DNA of 64,000 bases from the NCBI RefSeq assembly GCF_900142885.1, contig NZ_FRCL01000002.1, positions 341,517-405,516 on the forward strand, written 5' to 3'. The notes beneath the pieces were generated by a model. That model was given only the letters and a program-made list of their open reading frames with translations, was not told where the DNA came from and made no database searches. Every line of letters starts with the position of its first letter. The stretch's first letter is position 1. Shown piece after piece: positions 7,548 through 16,481 of this stretch. Source of the stretch: Flavobacterium xinjiangense (lineage in GTDB: Bacteria > Bacteroidota > Bacteroidia > Flavobacteriales > Flavobacteriaceae). Both the position numbers and the translations under genes were made by a program.

Positions 7548-9638
7548 ATGCAAAGTTTTAGAACCGAAATAGAAGACCCGATTGTCCAAAAAGACATCAT
7601 CGATTTAGAAAGAAAAATTGCTTTATTCCGTGATGGAAAAATTGATGATGAACGTTTCCGTAGCCTTCGTTTGGCGAGAGGAGTTTACGGTCAGCGTCAG
7701 GAAGGCGTACAAATGATTCGTATTAAATTGCCTTTTGGTAAAGTGACCAGCGAACAATTGTTGCGTATTACTAAAGTTTCTGATGAATATTCAACTGGAC
7801 GTTTGCACATTACAACGCGCCAGGATATCCAGATTCACTACGTAAGTTTGGACAAAACGCCACAACTTTGGGCTGAACTGGAAAAAGATGATGTTACACT
7901 TCGTGAAGCTTGCGGGAACACCGTAAGAAATATTACGGCGAGCGAAACAGCAGGAATCGATTTAGAGGAACCTTTTGATGTATCGCCTTATGCACATGCT
8001 ATGTTTCAGTTTTTCTTAAGAAATCCAGTTTGTCAGGAAATGGGGCGTAAATTCAAAATTTCATTTTCGTCTTCTGATAAAGATACGGCATTGAGTTATT
8101 TGCATGATTTAGGATTTATTCCAAGAATTGTAAATGGCGAAAGAGGATTTAAAGTAATGTTAGGCGGAGGATTGGGTTCTCAGCCGCATCACGCCGAATT
8201 ATTGTCGGAATTTATTCCGGTAAACCAAATTATTCCTACAACCGAAGGCGTTTTGAGAATTTTTGATCGCTATGGCGAAAGAGCGAAACGTTTGAAAGCT
8301 CGTATGAAATTCTTAATCAAAGATATTGGTAGAGATGAATTTTTAAAATTGGTTGATGAAGAAAAAAAAGCATTGTCTCACCAAACAGTTGAAATAGATA
8401 CAACAGCTTTTGATGCTGAAATTCCAGCACCTTTACAGGAAGCTCCAAAAGTAGTAATCGAAGACACAGCTGCTTTCGAAGCTTGGAAAAAATCAAATGT
8501 AATCGCGCAAAAACAAGCCGGTTATGTAGCGATTGGAATCAAAGTTTTATTGGGGGATTTTTATACTGATAAAGCGAGATTATTGGCTGATTTGATTAAA
8601 AATTATGCAGCCAATGAATTGCGTTTTTCTTTGAGACAGGATATTTTAATTCGTCACGTAAAAGAAGAAAATTTGCCTTTTTTCTACCAAGAATTAGCCA
8701 AATTAGATTTTGTGGCTCTTGGTTACAATACCATTTCAGATATTACGGCTTGTCCGGGAACAGATACCTGTAATTTAGGAATCGCGAGCAGCACCGGAAT
8801 CGCAGTAGAACTAGAAAGAGTTTTAGAAACAGAATATCCACAATACAGCAATAATCAGGAAATCACGATTAAAATCAGTGGTTGTATGAATGCTTGTGGA
8901 CAACACAATATGGCCGAAATTGGTTTCCAGGGAATGTCTATCAATTCAGGAAAATTAGTCGCGCCAGCGTTACAAGTATTATTAGGTGGAGGAAATTTAG
9001 GAAACGGATCAGGAAGATTTTCTGATAAAGTTATCAAAATTCCAAGTAGAAGAGGACCTGATGCATTGCGTTTCATCTTAAATGATTTTGAAGCGAACGG
9101 AAACGGAGAATCATTCTTGAATTATTATGATGCTAAAGGGGAGAAATATTTCTACGAATTTTTGAAACCATTAGCGGATTTAACTAATCTTACCGAAGCT
9201 GATTTTATTGATTGGGGAAATGCTGATAACTATGTAAAAGCTGTTGGAGTAGGAGAATGCGCCGGTGTAGTAATTGATTTAGTCGCTACTTTGATATTTG
9301 AGGCTAAGGATAAAATGACTTTTGCTCAAGAAGCTTTGGAAGAAGGAAAATGGGCAGATGCAATTTATTTAGCGTATGCTGGATTTGTAAATGGTGCTAA
9401 AGCATTGTTACTTGCTGAAAACCAAAAAACAAATCACCATGCAGGAATTATCGATTTATTTGATACCGTTTTTGTCGAAAGTAATAAAATCGAGTTGGAT
9501 TCGACTTTCAAAGAGTTAGTTTATCAAATTAAAGAAAACGAACCTTCCCAAGCGTTTGCGCAAAAATACATTCAAGAAGGGATTGCCTTTTTTGATAAAA
9601 TAGAAAAATATAGAGCAAAAGATTTAGCTGATGCATAA
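7548..9638 (+). CDS. Siroheme nitrite/sulfite reductase with C-terminal HEPN-like helical domain
   Basis: This 696-residue protein has the two-repeat siroheme reductase fold. The 4Fe-4S/siroheme ligands are Cys402 and Cys408 (TACPGTDTCN) and Cys446 and Cys450 (SGCMNACG). The position in a cysHDN operon argues for sulfite as substrate and for six-electron reduction to sulfide. No CysJ flavoprotein is nearby, so a ferredoxin donor is likely. From about residue 588 the chain continues about 109 residues into a helical region (EEGKWADAIYLAYAGFVNGAKALL) resembling a HEPN domain. It lacks a recognisable Rx4-6H RNase motif, so it is probably not a nuclease. Its role is unknown; binding or assembly are possibilities. 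Confidence 0.9.
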   Translation: MQSFRTEIEDPIVQKDIIDLERKIALFRDGKIDDERFRSLRLARGVYGQRQEGVQMIRIKLPFGKVTSEQLLRITKVSDEYSTGRLHITTRQDIQIHYVSLDKTPQLWAELEKDDVTLREACGNTVRNITASETAGIDLEEPFDVSPYAHAMFQFFLRNPVCQEMGRKFKISFSSSDKDTALSYLHDLGFIPRIVNGERGFKVMLGGGLGSQPHHAELLSEFIPVNQIIPTTEGVLRIFDRYGERAKRLKARMKFLIKDIGRDEFLKLVDEEKKALSHQTVEIDTTAFDAEIPAPLQEAPKVVIEDTAAFEAWKKSNVIAQKQAGYVAIGIKVLLGDFYTDKARLLADLIKNYAANELRFSLRQDILIRHVKEENLPFFYQELAKLDFVALGYNTISDITACPGTDTCNLGIASSTGIAVELERVLETEYPQYSNNQEITIKISGCMNACGQHNMAEIGFQGMSINSGKLVAPALQVLLGGGNLGNGSGRFSDKVIKIPSRRGPDALRFILNDFEANGNGESFLNYYDAKGEKYFYEFLKPLADLTNLTEADFIDWGNADNYVKAVGVGECAGVVIDLVATLIFEAKDKMTFAQEALEEGKWADAIYLAYAGFVNGAKALLLAENQKTNHHAGIIDLFDTVFVESNKIELDSTFKELVYQIKENEPSQAFAQKYIQEGIAFFDKIEKYRAKDLADA

Positions 9639-10425
9639 TACAATACAACCAAAAGTAACTTTAGTAGGAGCTGGTCCAGGCGACCCGGATTTGCTTACGC
9701 TAAAAGGAGCAAAAGCACTGGCTGAAGCGAACGTGGTTTTGTACGATGCCTTGGCTAATGAAGAACTTTTGTCCTATGCTCCTAAAAATGCATTGAAAAT
9801 ATTTGTTGGAAAGAGAAAAGGAAGTCATGCCTATACTCAAGAAGAAATCAATCAATTAATTGTAGATAACGCACTTACTTACGGTCATGTGGTGCGATTA
9901 AAAGGTGGAGATCCATTTATCTTTGGAAGAGGGAGTGAAGAAATAGAATTCGTAGAAAGCTTTGGAATTCCTACATTTGTGGTTCCTGGGATTTCCTCAT
10001 CTATTGCAGTTCCCGCTTACCAAGGCATTTCATTGACAAAAAGAGGTGTTTCTGAAAGTTTTTGGGTAATTACCGGTACGACTTCAGCACGGGAATTATC
10101 TGCCGATGTGGCTCTGGCAGCGCAATCTACAGCGACAGTTGTTATTTTGATGGGGATGAGTAAATTGGAAGAAATTGTGGCTTTGTTTCAAAAGGAATCC
10201 AAAGGAGAAACGCCCGTAGCGATTATTCAAAACGGAACAACTCCAGAGGAAAAAGTAGGGATTGGGACAATAAACACAATCCAAAGAGTGGTAGCAGAGC
10301 ACAATTTAAGTTCTCCGGCGATAATCGTTATTGGAGAAGTAGTAGGAGATAGTAAGAAAAGGGTAGGTTTTTATAGAGAATTAAAATCAAACCATAATAA
10401 AGTACTGGTGTATGGAAAGGAATGA
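9631..10425 (+). CDS. cobA: Uroporphyrinogen-III C-methyltransferase
   Basis: This SAM-dependent enzyme converts uroporphyrinogen III to precorrin-2, the first step of siroheme synthesis. The family motif GAGPGDPD is at residues 13-20, followed by VRLKGGDPFIFGRG and VVPGISSSIAVPAYQGISLTKRG. The 264-residue length fits a stand-alone SUMT rather than a CysG fusion. The start codon overlaps the end of the sulfite reductase gene by 8 bases, so the cofactor gene is translationally coupled to the enzyme that needs it. The symbol could equally be sumT or cysG-A. Confidence 0.92.
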   Translation: MHNTIQPKVTLVGAGPGDPDLLTLKGAKALAEANVVLYDALANEELLSYAPKNALKIFVGKRKGSHAYTQEEINQLIVDNALTYGHVVRLKGGDPFIFGRGSEEIEFVESFGIPTFVVPGISSSIAVPAYQGISLTKRGVSESFWVITGTTSARELSADVALAAQSTATVVILMGMSKLEEIVALFQKESKGETPVAIIQNGTTPEEKVGIGTINTIQRVVAEHNLSSPAIIVIGEVVGDSKKRVGFYRELKSNHNKVLVYGKE

Positions 10426-10993
10426 GTTATATCCGATATTTTTAAAATTACAGCAACTCAATGTGCTTATCGTAGGAGGAGGAAATGTGGGTTTAGAAAA
10501 ATTATCGTTTATGCTAAAATCCAGTCCAAATGCCAATGTTGAGGTCGTGGCACCAAAATTTTTACCGGAACTGGGAGTGTTGGTGGAAAAGCATCCTTCA
10601 GTAAAACTGACGAAAGCCAAGTTCAAGAAAAAAATGTTGAAGAAACGGCACATGGTGATAGCCTGTACCGATAATTTGAAAGTTAATAAAAAGGTATTTG
10701 ATCTGTCACGAAAAAGATACTTGATTTGCAACATAGCCGATACGCCAGATTTATGCGATTATTATTTAGGTGGAATTGTAACTAAGGGAAATGTAAAAAT
10801 TGCGATTTCTACAAACGGGAAATCACCAACAACTGCCAAAAGATTACGCGAGTTTTTCGAAGAAATAATTCCGGACGATATTAATAAAATGGTTGAAAAT
10901 CTAAATGAATATCGCAAAACACTGAAAGGAAATTTCGAAGAAAAAGTTCAAAAAATGAATGAAATTACTGAAGCATTAAAAAATAAAGAATAA
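10412..10993 (+). CDS. Precorrin-2 dehydrogenase / sirohydrochlorin ferrochelatase (Met8/CysG-N type)
   Basis: This 193-residue protein matches the N-terminal module of CysG and yeast Met8, which oxidises precorrin-2 with NAD and can insert iron to give siroheme. The dinucleotide motif VGGGNVG lies at residues 21-27, and CNIADTPDLCDYYLGGIVTKGNVKIAISTNGKSPT is the conserved active-site region containing the catalytic Asp. It overlaps cobA by 14 bases and closes the siroheme part of the operon. Whether it also acts as the ferrochelatase cannot be told from sequence; no separate SirB is visible here. Confidence 0.88.
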   Translation: MERNELYPIFLKLQQLNVLIVGGGNVGLEKLSFMLKSSPNANVEVVAPKFLPELGVLVEKHPSVKLTKAKFKKKMLKKRHMVIACTDNLKVNKKVFDLSRKRYLICNIADTPDLCDYYLGGIVTKGNVKIAISTNGKSPTTAKRLREFFEEIIPDDINKMVENLNEYRKTLKGNFEEKVQKMNEITEALKNKE

Positions 10994-11105
10994 AAGAGCC
11001 AATAAGTAACGAATGATATTTATCATTTTAAGTAGTAAAAACCAATCGTTAATTTGCAGTAAAATAGTTTAGCATAATTACATTACACATATAAAGAATA
11101 AAAAA

Positions 11106-12158
11106 ATGGTTAAAACAGACATATTAATTATAGGAGCCGGACCAACAGGTTTATTTGCAGTTTTTGAAGCAGGATTGTTAAAGCTAAAATGTCATATTTT
11201 AGACGCATTACCTCAGGCGGGCGGGCAATTATCTGAATTGTATCCAAAAAAACCTATTTATGATATTCCAGGTTTTCCGGAAGTATTAGCAGGTGATTTG
11301 GTAGATAACTTAATGGAGCAAATAAAGCAGTTTGAGCCCGGTTTTACACTTGGAGAACGTGCAGAAACTATAGCTAAACAAGAGGACGGAAGTTTTATTG
11401 TGACCTCAAATAAAGGAAAGAAATTTCACGCTTCGGTTGTAGCAATTGCTGGTGGTTTAGGAAGTTTTGAGCCTAGAAAACCACTAATCGAAGATATCGA
11501 ATTTTACGAAGATAAAGGTGTAAAATATTTCATCAAGAACCCGGAGAAATTCAGAGACAAAAGAGTAGTTATTGCAGGAGGAGGAGACTCTGCTTTAGAC
11601 TGGAGTATATTCCTTTCTAATATTGCTTCCGAAGTGACTTTGATTCACCGAAGAAACGAATTTAGAGGCGCTTTAGATTCTGTAGAAAAAGTCCAAGAAT
11701 TAAAAGATTCAGGAAAAATAAGAATGATCACACCCGCAGAAGTTGTTGGTTTAAACGGTGCCGAACATCTAGAATCAATCGATATTGAAGAAAATGGCGC
11801 GCACAGAACCATTCCAACTGATTATTTCATTCCTCTTTTTGGATTAACGCCAAAATTAGGTCCAATAGGAGACTGGGGATTAGACATTGAAAAAAATGCG
11901 ATCAAAGTAAATAATGCGTTGGATTATCAAACAAACATTCCGGGAATTTTCGCTATTGGGGATGTAAATACCTATCCAGGAAAATTAAAATTGATACTAT
12001 GTGGATTCCACGAGGCGACATTAATGTGCCAGGCAGCCTACCAAATCATCAATCCGGGAAAAAAATATGTGTTGAAATATACTACAGTTTCTGGTGTTGA
12101 CGGATTTGACGGAACCCGTAAGGAAGCTCCAAAAGCGGTGGTAAAAGCCATAGTATAA
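11106..12158 (+). CDS. Ferredoxin--NADP reductase, thioredoxin-reductase-like type
   Basis: This 350-residue flavoprotein has FAD motif GAGPTG (10-15) and NADP motif GGGDSA (158-163) in a thioredoxin reductase fold. It lacks the CxxC redox pair of thioredoxin reductase, which is the mark of YumC-type ferredoxin-NADP reductases. A closing FAD contact is visible in IFAIGDVNTYPG. It lies 112 bases after the siroheme genes, so it could reduce the ferredoxin that feeds sulfite reductase; this link is an inference from position. A palindrome follows it directly. Confidence 0.88.
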   Translation: MVKTDILIIGAGPTGLFAVFEAGLLKLKCHILDALPQAGGQLSELYPKKPIYDIPGFPEVLAGDLVDNLMEQIKQFEPGFTLGERAETIAKQEDGSFIVTSNKGKKFHASVVAIAGGLGSFEPRKPLIEDIEFYEDKGVKYFIKNPEKFRDKRVVIAGGGDSALDWSIFLSNIASEVTLIHRRNEFRGALDSVEKVQELKDSGKIRMITPAEVVGLNGAEHLESIDIEENGAHRTIPTDYFIPLFGLTPKLGPIGDWGLDIEKNAIKVNNALDYQTNIPGIFAIGDVNTYPGKLKLILCGFHEATLMCQAAYQIINPGKKYVLKYTTVSGVDGFDGTRKEAPKAVVKAIV

Positions 12159-12173
12159 AACTAGTAAAAAAAT

Positions 12174-12217
12174 ATAGCGTTAATGCTTGCAAGTATTAAC
12201 GCTATGTCTTTACTTTG
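12174..12217 (+). promoter_or_regulatory. Near-perfect palindrome overlapping the riboswitch promoter
   Basis: The arms ATAGCGTTAAT (12174-12184) and ATTAACGCTAT (12195-12205) enclose CTTGCAAG, making a 32-base palindrome with one mismatched pair. It is followed by TACTTTG (12211-12217), a variant -7 box, and the CTTGC in its centre sits about 20 bases upstream, where -33 would be. It could be the terminator of the reductase gene, an operator over the met promoter, or both. The lack of a U-tract directly after the stem argues against a simple terminator. Confidence 0.45.
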
Positions 12218-12240
12218 CAGTGTTCATATATTTATTGAAA

Positions 12241-12356
12241 GTTATCACGAAAGGCGGAGGGAAAGACCCAATGAAACCTTAGCAACCCTTTATCTTTAAA
12301 GAAGGTGCTACATTCTACTTTATGCTGAATTTATTTCAGTATCTAAGATAGATAAC
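12241..12356 (+). promoter_or_regulatory. SAM-I (S-box) riboswitch
   Basis: The aptamer core is recognisable: CACGAAAGGCGGAGGGA, GACCC, ATGAAACCTTAGCAACC and GGTGCTACATTC follow the S-box order. P1 is formed by GTTATC (12241-12246) and GATAAC (12351-12356). P4 is the hairpin CTGAA...TTCAG within 12325-12340. It lies about 280 bases upstream of the split methionine synthase genes and would repress them when S-adenosylmethionine is plentiful. No obvious intrinsic terminator follows, so the expression platform is unclear. Confidence 0.92.
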
Positions 12357-12418
12357 ACAAGAATACTTCCTCAGTATTTCTCAAACCTTTTCTTGACAAC
12401 ATATCGATATTTTGACTA

Positions 12419-12437
12419 CTGAATTAATTTCAGTATC
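12419..12437 (+). repeat. Near-duplicate of the riboswitch P4 arm
   Basis: CTGAATTAATTTCAGTATC here differs at one of 19 positions from CTGAATTTATTTCAGTATC at 12325-12343, which forms P4 of the SAM riboswitch. Because each copy is itself a small palindrome, the two can pair with each other or fold alone, so it may be part of the expression platform. Confidence 0.6.
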
Positions 12438-12474
12438 AGGAGCGAATGATTGGCGTTTTTTCGCCATCAATCTT

Positions 12475-12570
12475 CCCGCTTTCCGCTATATCTTTTTTTA
12501 TTTTACCCTGTCAGGGTTCAAAACCCTGACAGGGTAAAATAAAAAAAGTATACCGCTGCAATCGGGGCTA
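12475..12570 (+). repeat. Interspersed intergenic repeat, copy 2 (plus orientation)
   Basis: The copy begins CCCGCTTTCCGCTATATC and ends TACCGCTGCAATCGGGGCTA. Its core is a long stem of about 26 bp around ACCCTGTCAGGGTT and AACCCTGACAGGGT. It sits between the riboswitch and the first methionine synthase gene and would be transcribed as part of the leader. Confidence 0.75.
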
Positions 12571-12638
12571 AAGAGTAAAAATTTGTGTTTTTTTTGGTTT
12601 TATTTCAAGCATCAAAACAACAACAATAAAAAAATAAA

Positions 12639-13640
12639 ATGTCAAGTATTCAAGAAGCCATTAAAAAAAACATACTCATACTCGATGGAGCTATGGGAAC
12701 GATGTTACAACGTTACAATTTTTCGGAAGAAGATTTTCGTGGAGAGCGTTTCAAAGATTTTCCGCATTCCTTAAAAGGAAATAACGATTTATTGTCACTT
12801 ACACAACCGCAAGCTATCAAAGCAGTTCATGCAGCTTATTTTGAGGCGGGTGCAGATATCGTTGAAACCAATACGTTCTCAGGAACCACGATTGGTATGG
12901 CGGATTATTATTTGGAAGAATACGTTTATGAACTCAACTACGAATCGGCAAAAATCGCCCGTGAAGTAGCCGATGAATTTACTGCCAAAAATCCGGATAA
13001 ACCTCGTTTTGTAGCAGGTTCAATAGGACCAACAAATAGAACGGCGAGTATGTCACCAGATGTAAACGACCCAGGTTACAGAGCCGTAACTTTTGATGAT
13101 TTGCGTATTGCTTACAAACAACAAGTAGAAGCCTTAATGGACGGCGGTTGTGATTTACTTTTGGTGGAAACTATTTTCGACACTTTAAATGCCAAAGCAG
13201 CACTTTTTGCCATTGAAGAAGTCAAAGACGAGCGTAATATCGATATTCCAATTATGGTTTCAGGAACAATTACCGATGCTTCAGGAAGAACACTTTCAGG
13301 ACAAACAGTAGAAGCTTTTTTGGTTTCGGTTTCGCACATTCCATTGTTAAGTGTAGGATTCAATTGTGCTCTGGGTGCTGATTTATTAAAACCATATTTG
13401 CAAACCTTATCACAAAACACTTCTTTCAACGTGTCCGCACATCCTAATGCAGGATTGCCAAACGCATTTGGAGAGTACGATGAAACGCCCGAACAGATGC
13501 AAGCATTCATCAAAGAATATTTAGACGATAATTTAGTAAATATCATAGGTGGTTGTTGCGGAACAACACCAGAACATATTAAGTTGATTGCTGATATCGC
13601 TAAGGAATATAAACCTAGAGTATCAACAGCAACAATGTAA
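12639..13640 (+). CDS. metH: Methionine synthase, homocysteine-binding module (split MetH N-terminal part)
   Basis: This 333-residue protein is the homocysteine S-methyltransferase barrel that forms the first module of cobalamin-dependent MetH. It begins with [10 protein letters not shown] (15-24) and has the zinc ligands Cys243 (GFNCALG) and Cys306-Cys307 (GGCCGTT). It stops with a TAA and is followed, 81 bases later, by a gene holding the remaining MetH modules. The separate start codon, proper stop and spacer indicate a true gene split, not a frameshift. It is the first coding gene after the SAM riboswitch. Confidence 0.92.
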   Translation: MSSIQEAIKKNILILDGAMGTMLQRYNFSEEDFRGERFKDFPHSLKGNNDLLSLTQPQAIKAVHAAYFEAGADIVETNTFSGTTIGMADYYLEEYVYELNYESAKIAREVADEFTAKNPDKPRFVAGSIGPTNRTASMSPDVNDPGYRAVTFDDLRIAYKQQVEALMDGGCDLLLVETIFDTLNAKAALFAIEEVKDERNIDIPIMVSGTITDASGRTLSGQTVEAFLVSVSHIPLLSVGFNCALGADLLKPYLQTLSQNTSFNVSAHPNAGLPNAFGEYDETPEQMQAFIKEYLDDNLVNIIGGCCGTTPEHIKLIADIAKEYKPRVSTATM

Positions 13641-13721
13641 CGAAGAGACGCGAAGTATTGCGTCTGAATTATAGCCTCGATGTATTGGAATTAGTGAATT
13701 TGAGGCAAAAAAAAATAAAAA

Positions 13722-16400
13722 ATGGCACAAGAAACTAGAAGAAACCTTGTATTATCGGGATTAGAGCCTTTAATCATTACGCCGGAAAGCGTTTTTGTGA
13801 ATATTGGTGAACGAACCAATGTTACAGGTTCTAGAAAATTCCTTCGATTAATTAAGGAAGAAAAATACGAAGAAGCACTCAGTATCGCTAAAGAACAAGT
13901 AGAAGGTGGCGCACAAATCATCGATATTAATATGGATGAAGGAATGCTCGATGGCGAATATGCCATGACAAAATTCCTGAATTTGATTGCTGCCGAACCT
14001 GATATTTCTAGAGTTCCAATTATGATTGATAGCTCAAAATGGGATATCATCGAAGCGGGTCTGAAAGTAGTACAAGGAAAGAGTGTTGTAAACTCAATTT
14101 CTTTGAAAGAAGGGGAAGAGCAATTCATTCATCATGCTAAATTGATTAAGCGCTATGGTGCTGCGGCAATTATTATGGCTTTTGATGAGGTGGGACAAGC
14201 GGATAATTACGAACGTCGAGTAGAAATTTGTCAACGTTCGTATGATATATTAGTGAATAAAGTTGGTTTTCCTCCACAGGATATTATTTTCGATTTGAAT
14301 ATATTTCCCGTAGCGACAGGAATGGAAGAACACCGCTTGAATGCTTTGGATTTCTTTAGAGGAACGAAATGGGTTCGAGAAAATTTGCCTCATGCACACA
14401 TTAGTGGTGGAGTAAGTAATGTTTCGTTTTCGTTTAGAGGAAATGATACGGTTCGGGAAGCGATGCACTCGGTATTTTTATATCATGCGATTCAGCATGG
14501 TATGACGATGGGAATTGTAAACCCAGAGATGCTTTCCATTTATGATGAAATTCCAAAGGATTTATTAGAACATGTTGAAGATGTTATTCTAAACAGACGT
14601 GATGATGCAACCGAAAGATTATTGGATTTTGCAGAGAATGTAAAAGGAGATGTAAAGAGTAATGAAAAAGCAGTTCAAGAATGGCGTTCGGGTACCGTTC
14701 AAGAACGAATTACACACTCCCTTGTAAAAGGAGTCGATGCCTTTATAGAAATTGATGTTGAAGAAGCCAGACAGGCAGCAACAAAACCTATTGAAGTTAT
14801 CGAAATTAACTTGATGACAGGAATGAATGTTGTGGGTGATTTGTTTGGTTCCGGTAAAATGTTTTTACCTCAGGTTGTAAAATCGGCACGTGTAATGAAA
14901 AAAGCGGTGGCCTATTTATTGCCTTACATTGAAGCAAGCAAACAAGCGGGTGACAAACAAGGAAATGGAAAAATCCTTATGGCAACCGTAAAAGGCGATG
15001 TACACGATATTGGTAAAAATATTGTTAGCGTGGTGCTGGCCTGTAATAATTATGAGATAGTAGATTTGGGTGTAATGGTACCACCTGAAAAAATTATAGC
15101 AGCTGCCATTGAGCACAATGTAGATATTATTGGATTAAGCGGATTAATCACGCCATCACTGGATGAAATGGTTTATCTCGCCAAAGAATTAGATAAACGA
15201 GGGCTGAAAATCCCAGTAATGATTGGTGGAGCAACGACTTCTAGAGCACATACTGCGGTGAAAATTGCGCCTCAATATAGAGAAACAGTAATACACGTAA
15301 ACGATGCTTCGAGAGCCGTGACGGTGGCTGGAAGTTTATTAAATAAGGACAGAAAGATATACGCAAGCGATATTAGAGCAGAATATGATGCTTTTAGAGA
15401 AACATTTTTGAATCGTTCGCGAGATAAAAATTTCCTAACCATTGAGCAAGCGCGTAAAAATAAATTGCAATTGGATTGGGCCAATTTTACTCCTGTAAAA
15501 CCAAATGTAATTGGAGAACAAACCATCGAAGTCGATTTGGATGTTTTGGTTCCGTATATTGACTGGACTCCATTTTTTAGAACATGGGAATTGTTCGGGA
15601 AATACCCTGCGATTTTAACGGATGAGGTAGTAGGAGAACAAGCAACGGCTGTTTTTGCAGATGCACAAGAAATGTTGGAAGTTATTTTGAGAGAAAAGAA
15701 ACTAACCGCTAAAGGAATTTACGGAATTTTTCCTGCGAATCAAATCAACGATGATGATATTGAATTGAGTGATGAAAACGGAAAACCATTGCAGACATTC
15801 TTGACTTTACGTCAGCAATCGCAAAAAACTAAAGGAGCTCCAAACATCGCATTGGCTGATTTTATTGCTCCAAAAGACAGTGGAAAAGTCGATTATATGG
15901 GTGCATTTTGTGTAACTACCGGTTTTGGTGTTGACGAATGGGCAGCTGAATTCGAAAGAGATTTAGACGATTATAATTCGATTATGGTAAAAGCATTGGC
16001 GGACCGTTTTGCTGAAGCTTTCGCCGAATATTTGCACGAAAAAATCCGTAAAGAAATTTGGGGTTATTCGTCCGATGAAGCTTTGAGTACAGAGGCAATG
16101 ATTGCTGAAGATTACAAAGGAATTCGTCCGGCGCCAGGGTATCCCGCTTGTCCAGACCATTTAGAAAAACCTACTATTTGGAAATTACTAAATGTAGAAA
16201 AAGAAATTGGTGTGACTTTAACGGAAAGTATGGCAATGTGGCCGGCTTCATCGGTTTCTGGATATTATTTTGGGAATCCGGAAAGCAAGTATTTTGGACT
16301 CGGAAAAATAAAAGAAGACCAAGTTATTGATTACGCCAAGCGAAGAAGTGTTTCCACTGAAGTCGCAACGAAATGGTTGAACCCAAATATAGCAGATTAA
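13722..16400 (+). CDS. metH: Methionine synthase, folate, cobalamin and activation modules (split MetH C-terminal part)
   Basis: The 892-residue protein has the pterin-binding domain ([16 protein letters not shown], residues 25-40), a cap and B12 domain with the lower-ligand motif DVHDIG (426-431, His428) and the SAM-dependent reactivation domain with RPAPGY (802-807). It transfers a methyl group from methyltetrahydrofolate through cobalamin to homocysteine held by the upstream module. The missing first barrel is encoded by the preceding gene. Its ATG follows an A-rich leader after a small hairpin (GACGC...GCGTC, near 13646). Expression should follow the upstream SAM riboswitch. Confidence 0.95.
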   Translation: MAQETRRNLVLSGLEPLIITPESVFVNIGERTNVTGSRKFLRLIKEEKYEEALSIAKEQVEGGAQIIDINMDEGMLDGEYAMTKFLNLIAAEPDISRVPIMIDSSKWDIIEAGLKVVQGKSVVNSISLKEGEEQFIHHAKLIKRYGAAAIIMAFDEVGQADNYERRVEICQRSYDILVNKVGFPPQDIIFDLNIFPVATGMEEHRLNALDFFRGTKWVRENLPHAHISGGVSNVSFSFRGNDTVREAMHSVFLYHAIQHGMTMGIVNPEMLSIYDEIPKDLLEHVEDVILNRRDDATERLLDFAENVKGDVKSNEKAVQEWRSGTVQERITHSLVKGVDAFIEIDVEEARQAATKPIEVIEINLMTGMNVVGDLFGSGKMFLPQVVKSARVMKKAVAYLLPYIEASKQAGDKQGNGKILMATVKGDVHDIGKNIVSVVLACNNYEIVDLGVMVPPEKIIAAAIEHNVDIIGLSGLITPSLDEMVYLAKELDKRGLKIPVMIGGATTSRAHTAVKIAPQYRETVIHVNDASRAVTVAGSLLNKDRKIYASDIRAEYDAFRETFLNRSRDKNFLTIEQARKNKLQLDWANFTPVKPNVIGEQTIEVDLDVLVPYIDWTPFFRTWELFGKYPAILTDEVVGEQATAVFADAQEMLEVILREKKLTAKGIYGIFPANQINDDDIELSDENGKPLQTFLTLRQQSQKTKGAPNIALADFIAPKDSGKVDYMGAFCVTTGFGVDEWAAEFERDLDDYNSIMVKALADRFAEAFAEYLHEKIRKEIWGYSSDEALSTEAMIAEDYKGIRPAPGYPACPDHLEKPTIWKLLNVEKEIGVTLTESMAMWPASSVSGYYFGNPESKYFGLGKIKEDQVIDYAKRRSVSTEVATKWLNPNIAD

Positions 16401-16415
16401 AAATTTAGTCACAAA

Positions 16416-16460
16416 GTCAAAAGTCATAAAGTCCAAAGGACGTGACTTTAGACTTTTGAC
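16416..16460 (+). promoter_or_regulatory. Long hairpin between metH and metF
   Basis: GTCAAAAGTC-AT-AAAGTC pairs with GACTTT-A-GACTTTTGAC, giving a stem of about 16 pairs with a small bulge and a short loop. It lies 22 bases before the metF start and has no U-tract. It may affect mRNA processing or metF translation; a terminator is less likely. Confidence 0.4.
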
Positions 16461-16481
16461 ATTCAAACTTTAAGACTTAAG

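Noticed and set aside
9300..9638. HEPN-like tail of sulfite reductase as a toxin domain
   Set aside because: The Rx4-6H RNase motif is not visible and no antitoxin gene is next to it.
12583..12774. Plus-strand ORF overlapping the start of the first metH gene
   Set aside because: It runs in another frame through the metH start, has a Lys/Phe-rich low-complexity sequence and no homology pattern.
13112..13546. Minus-strand ORF of 144 codons inside metH
   Set aside because: It lies fully antisense within a conserved gene and shows Ser/Thr-rich shadow composition typical of the opposite strand of AT-rich coding DNA.
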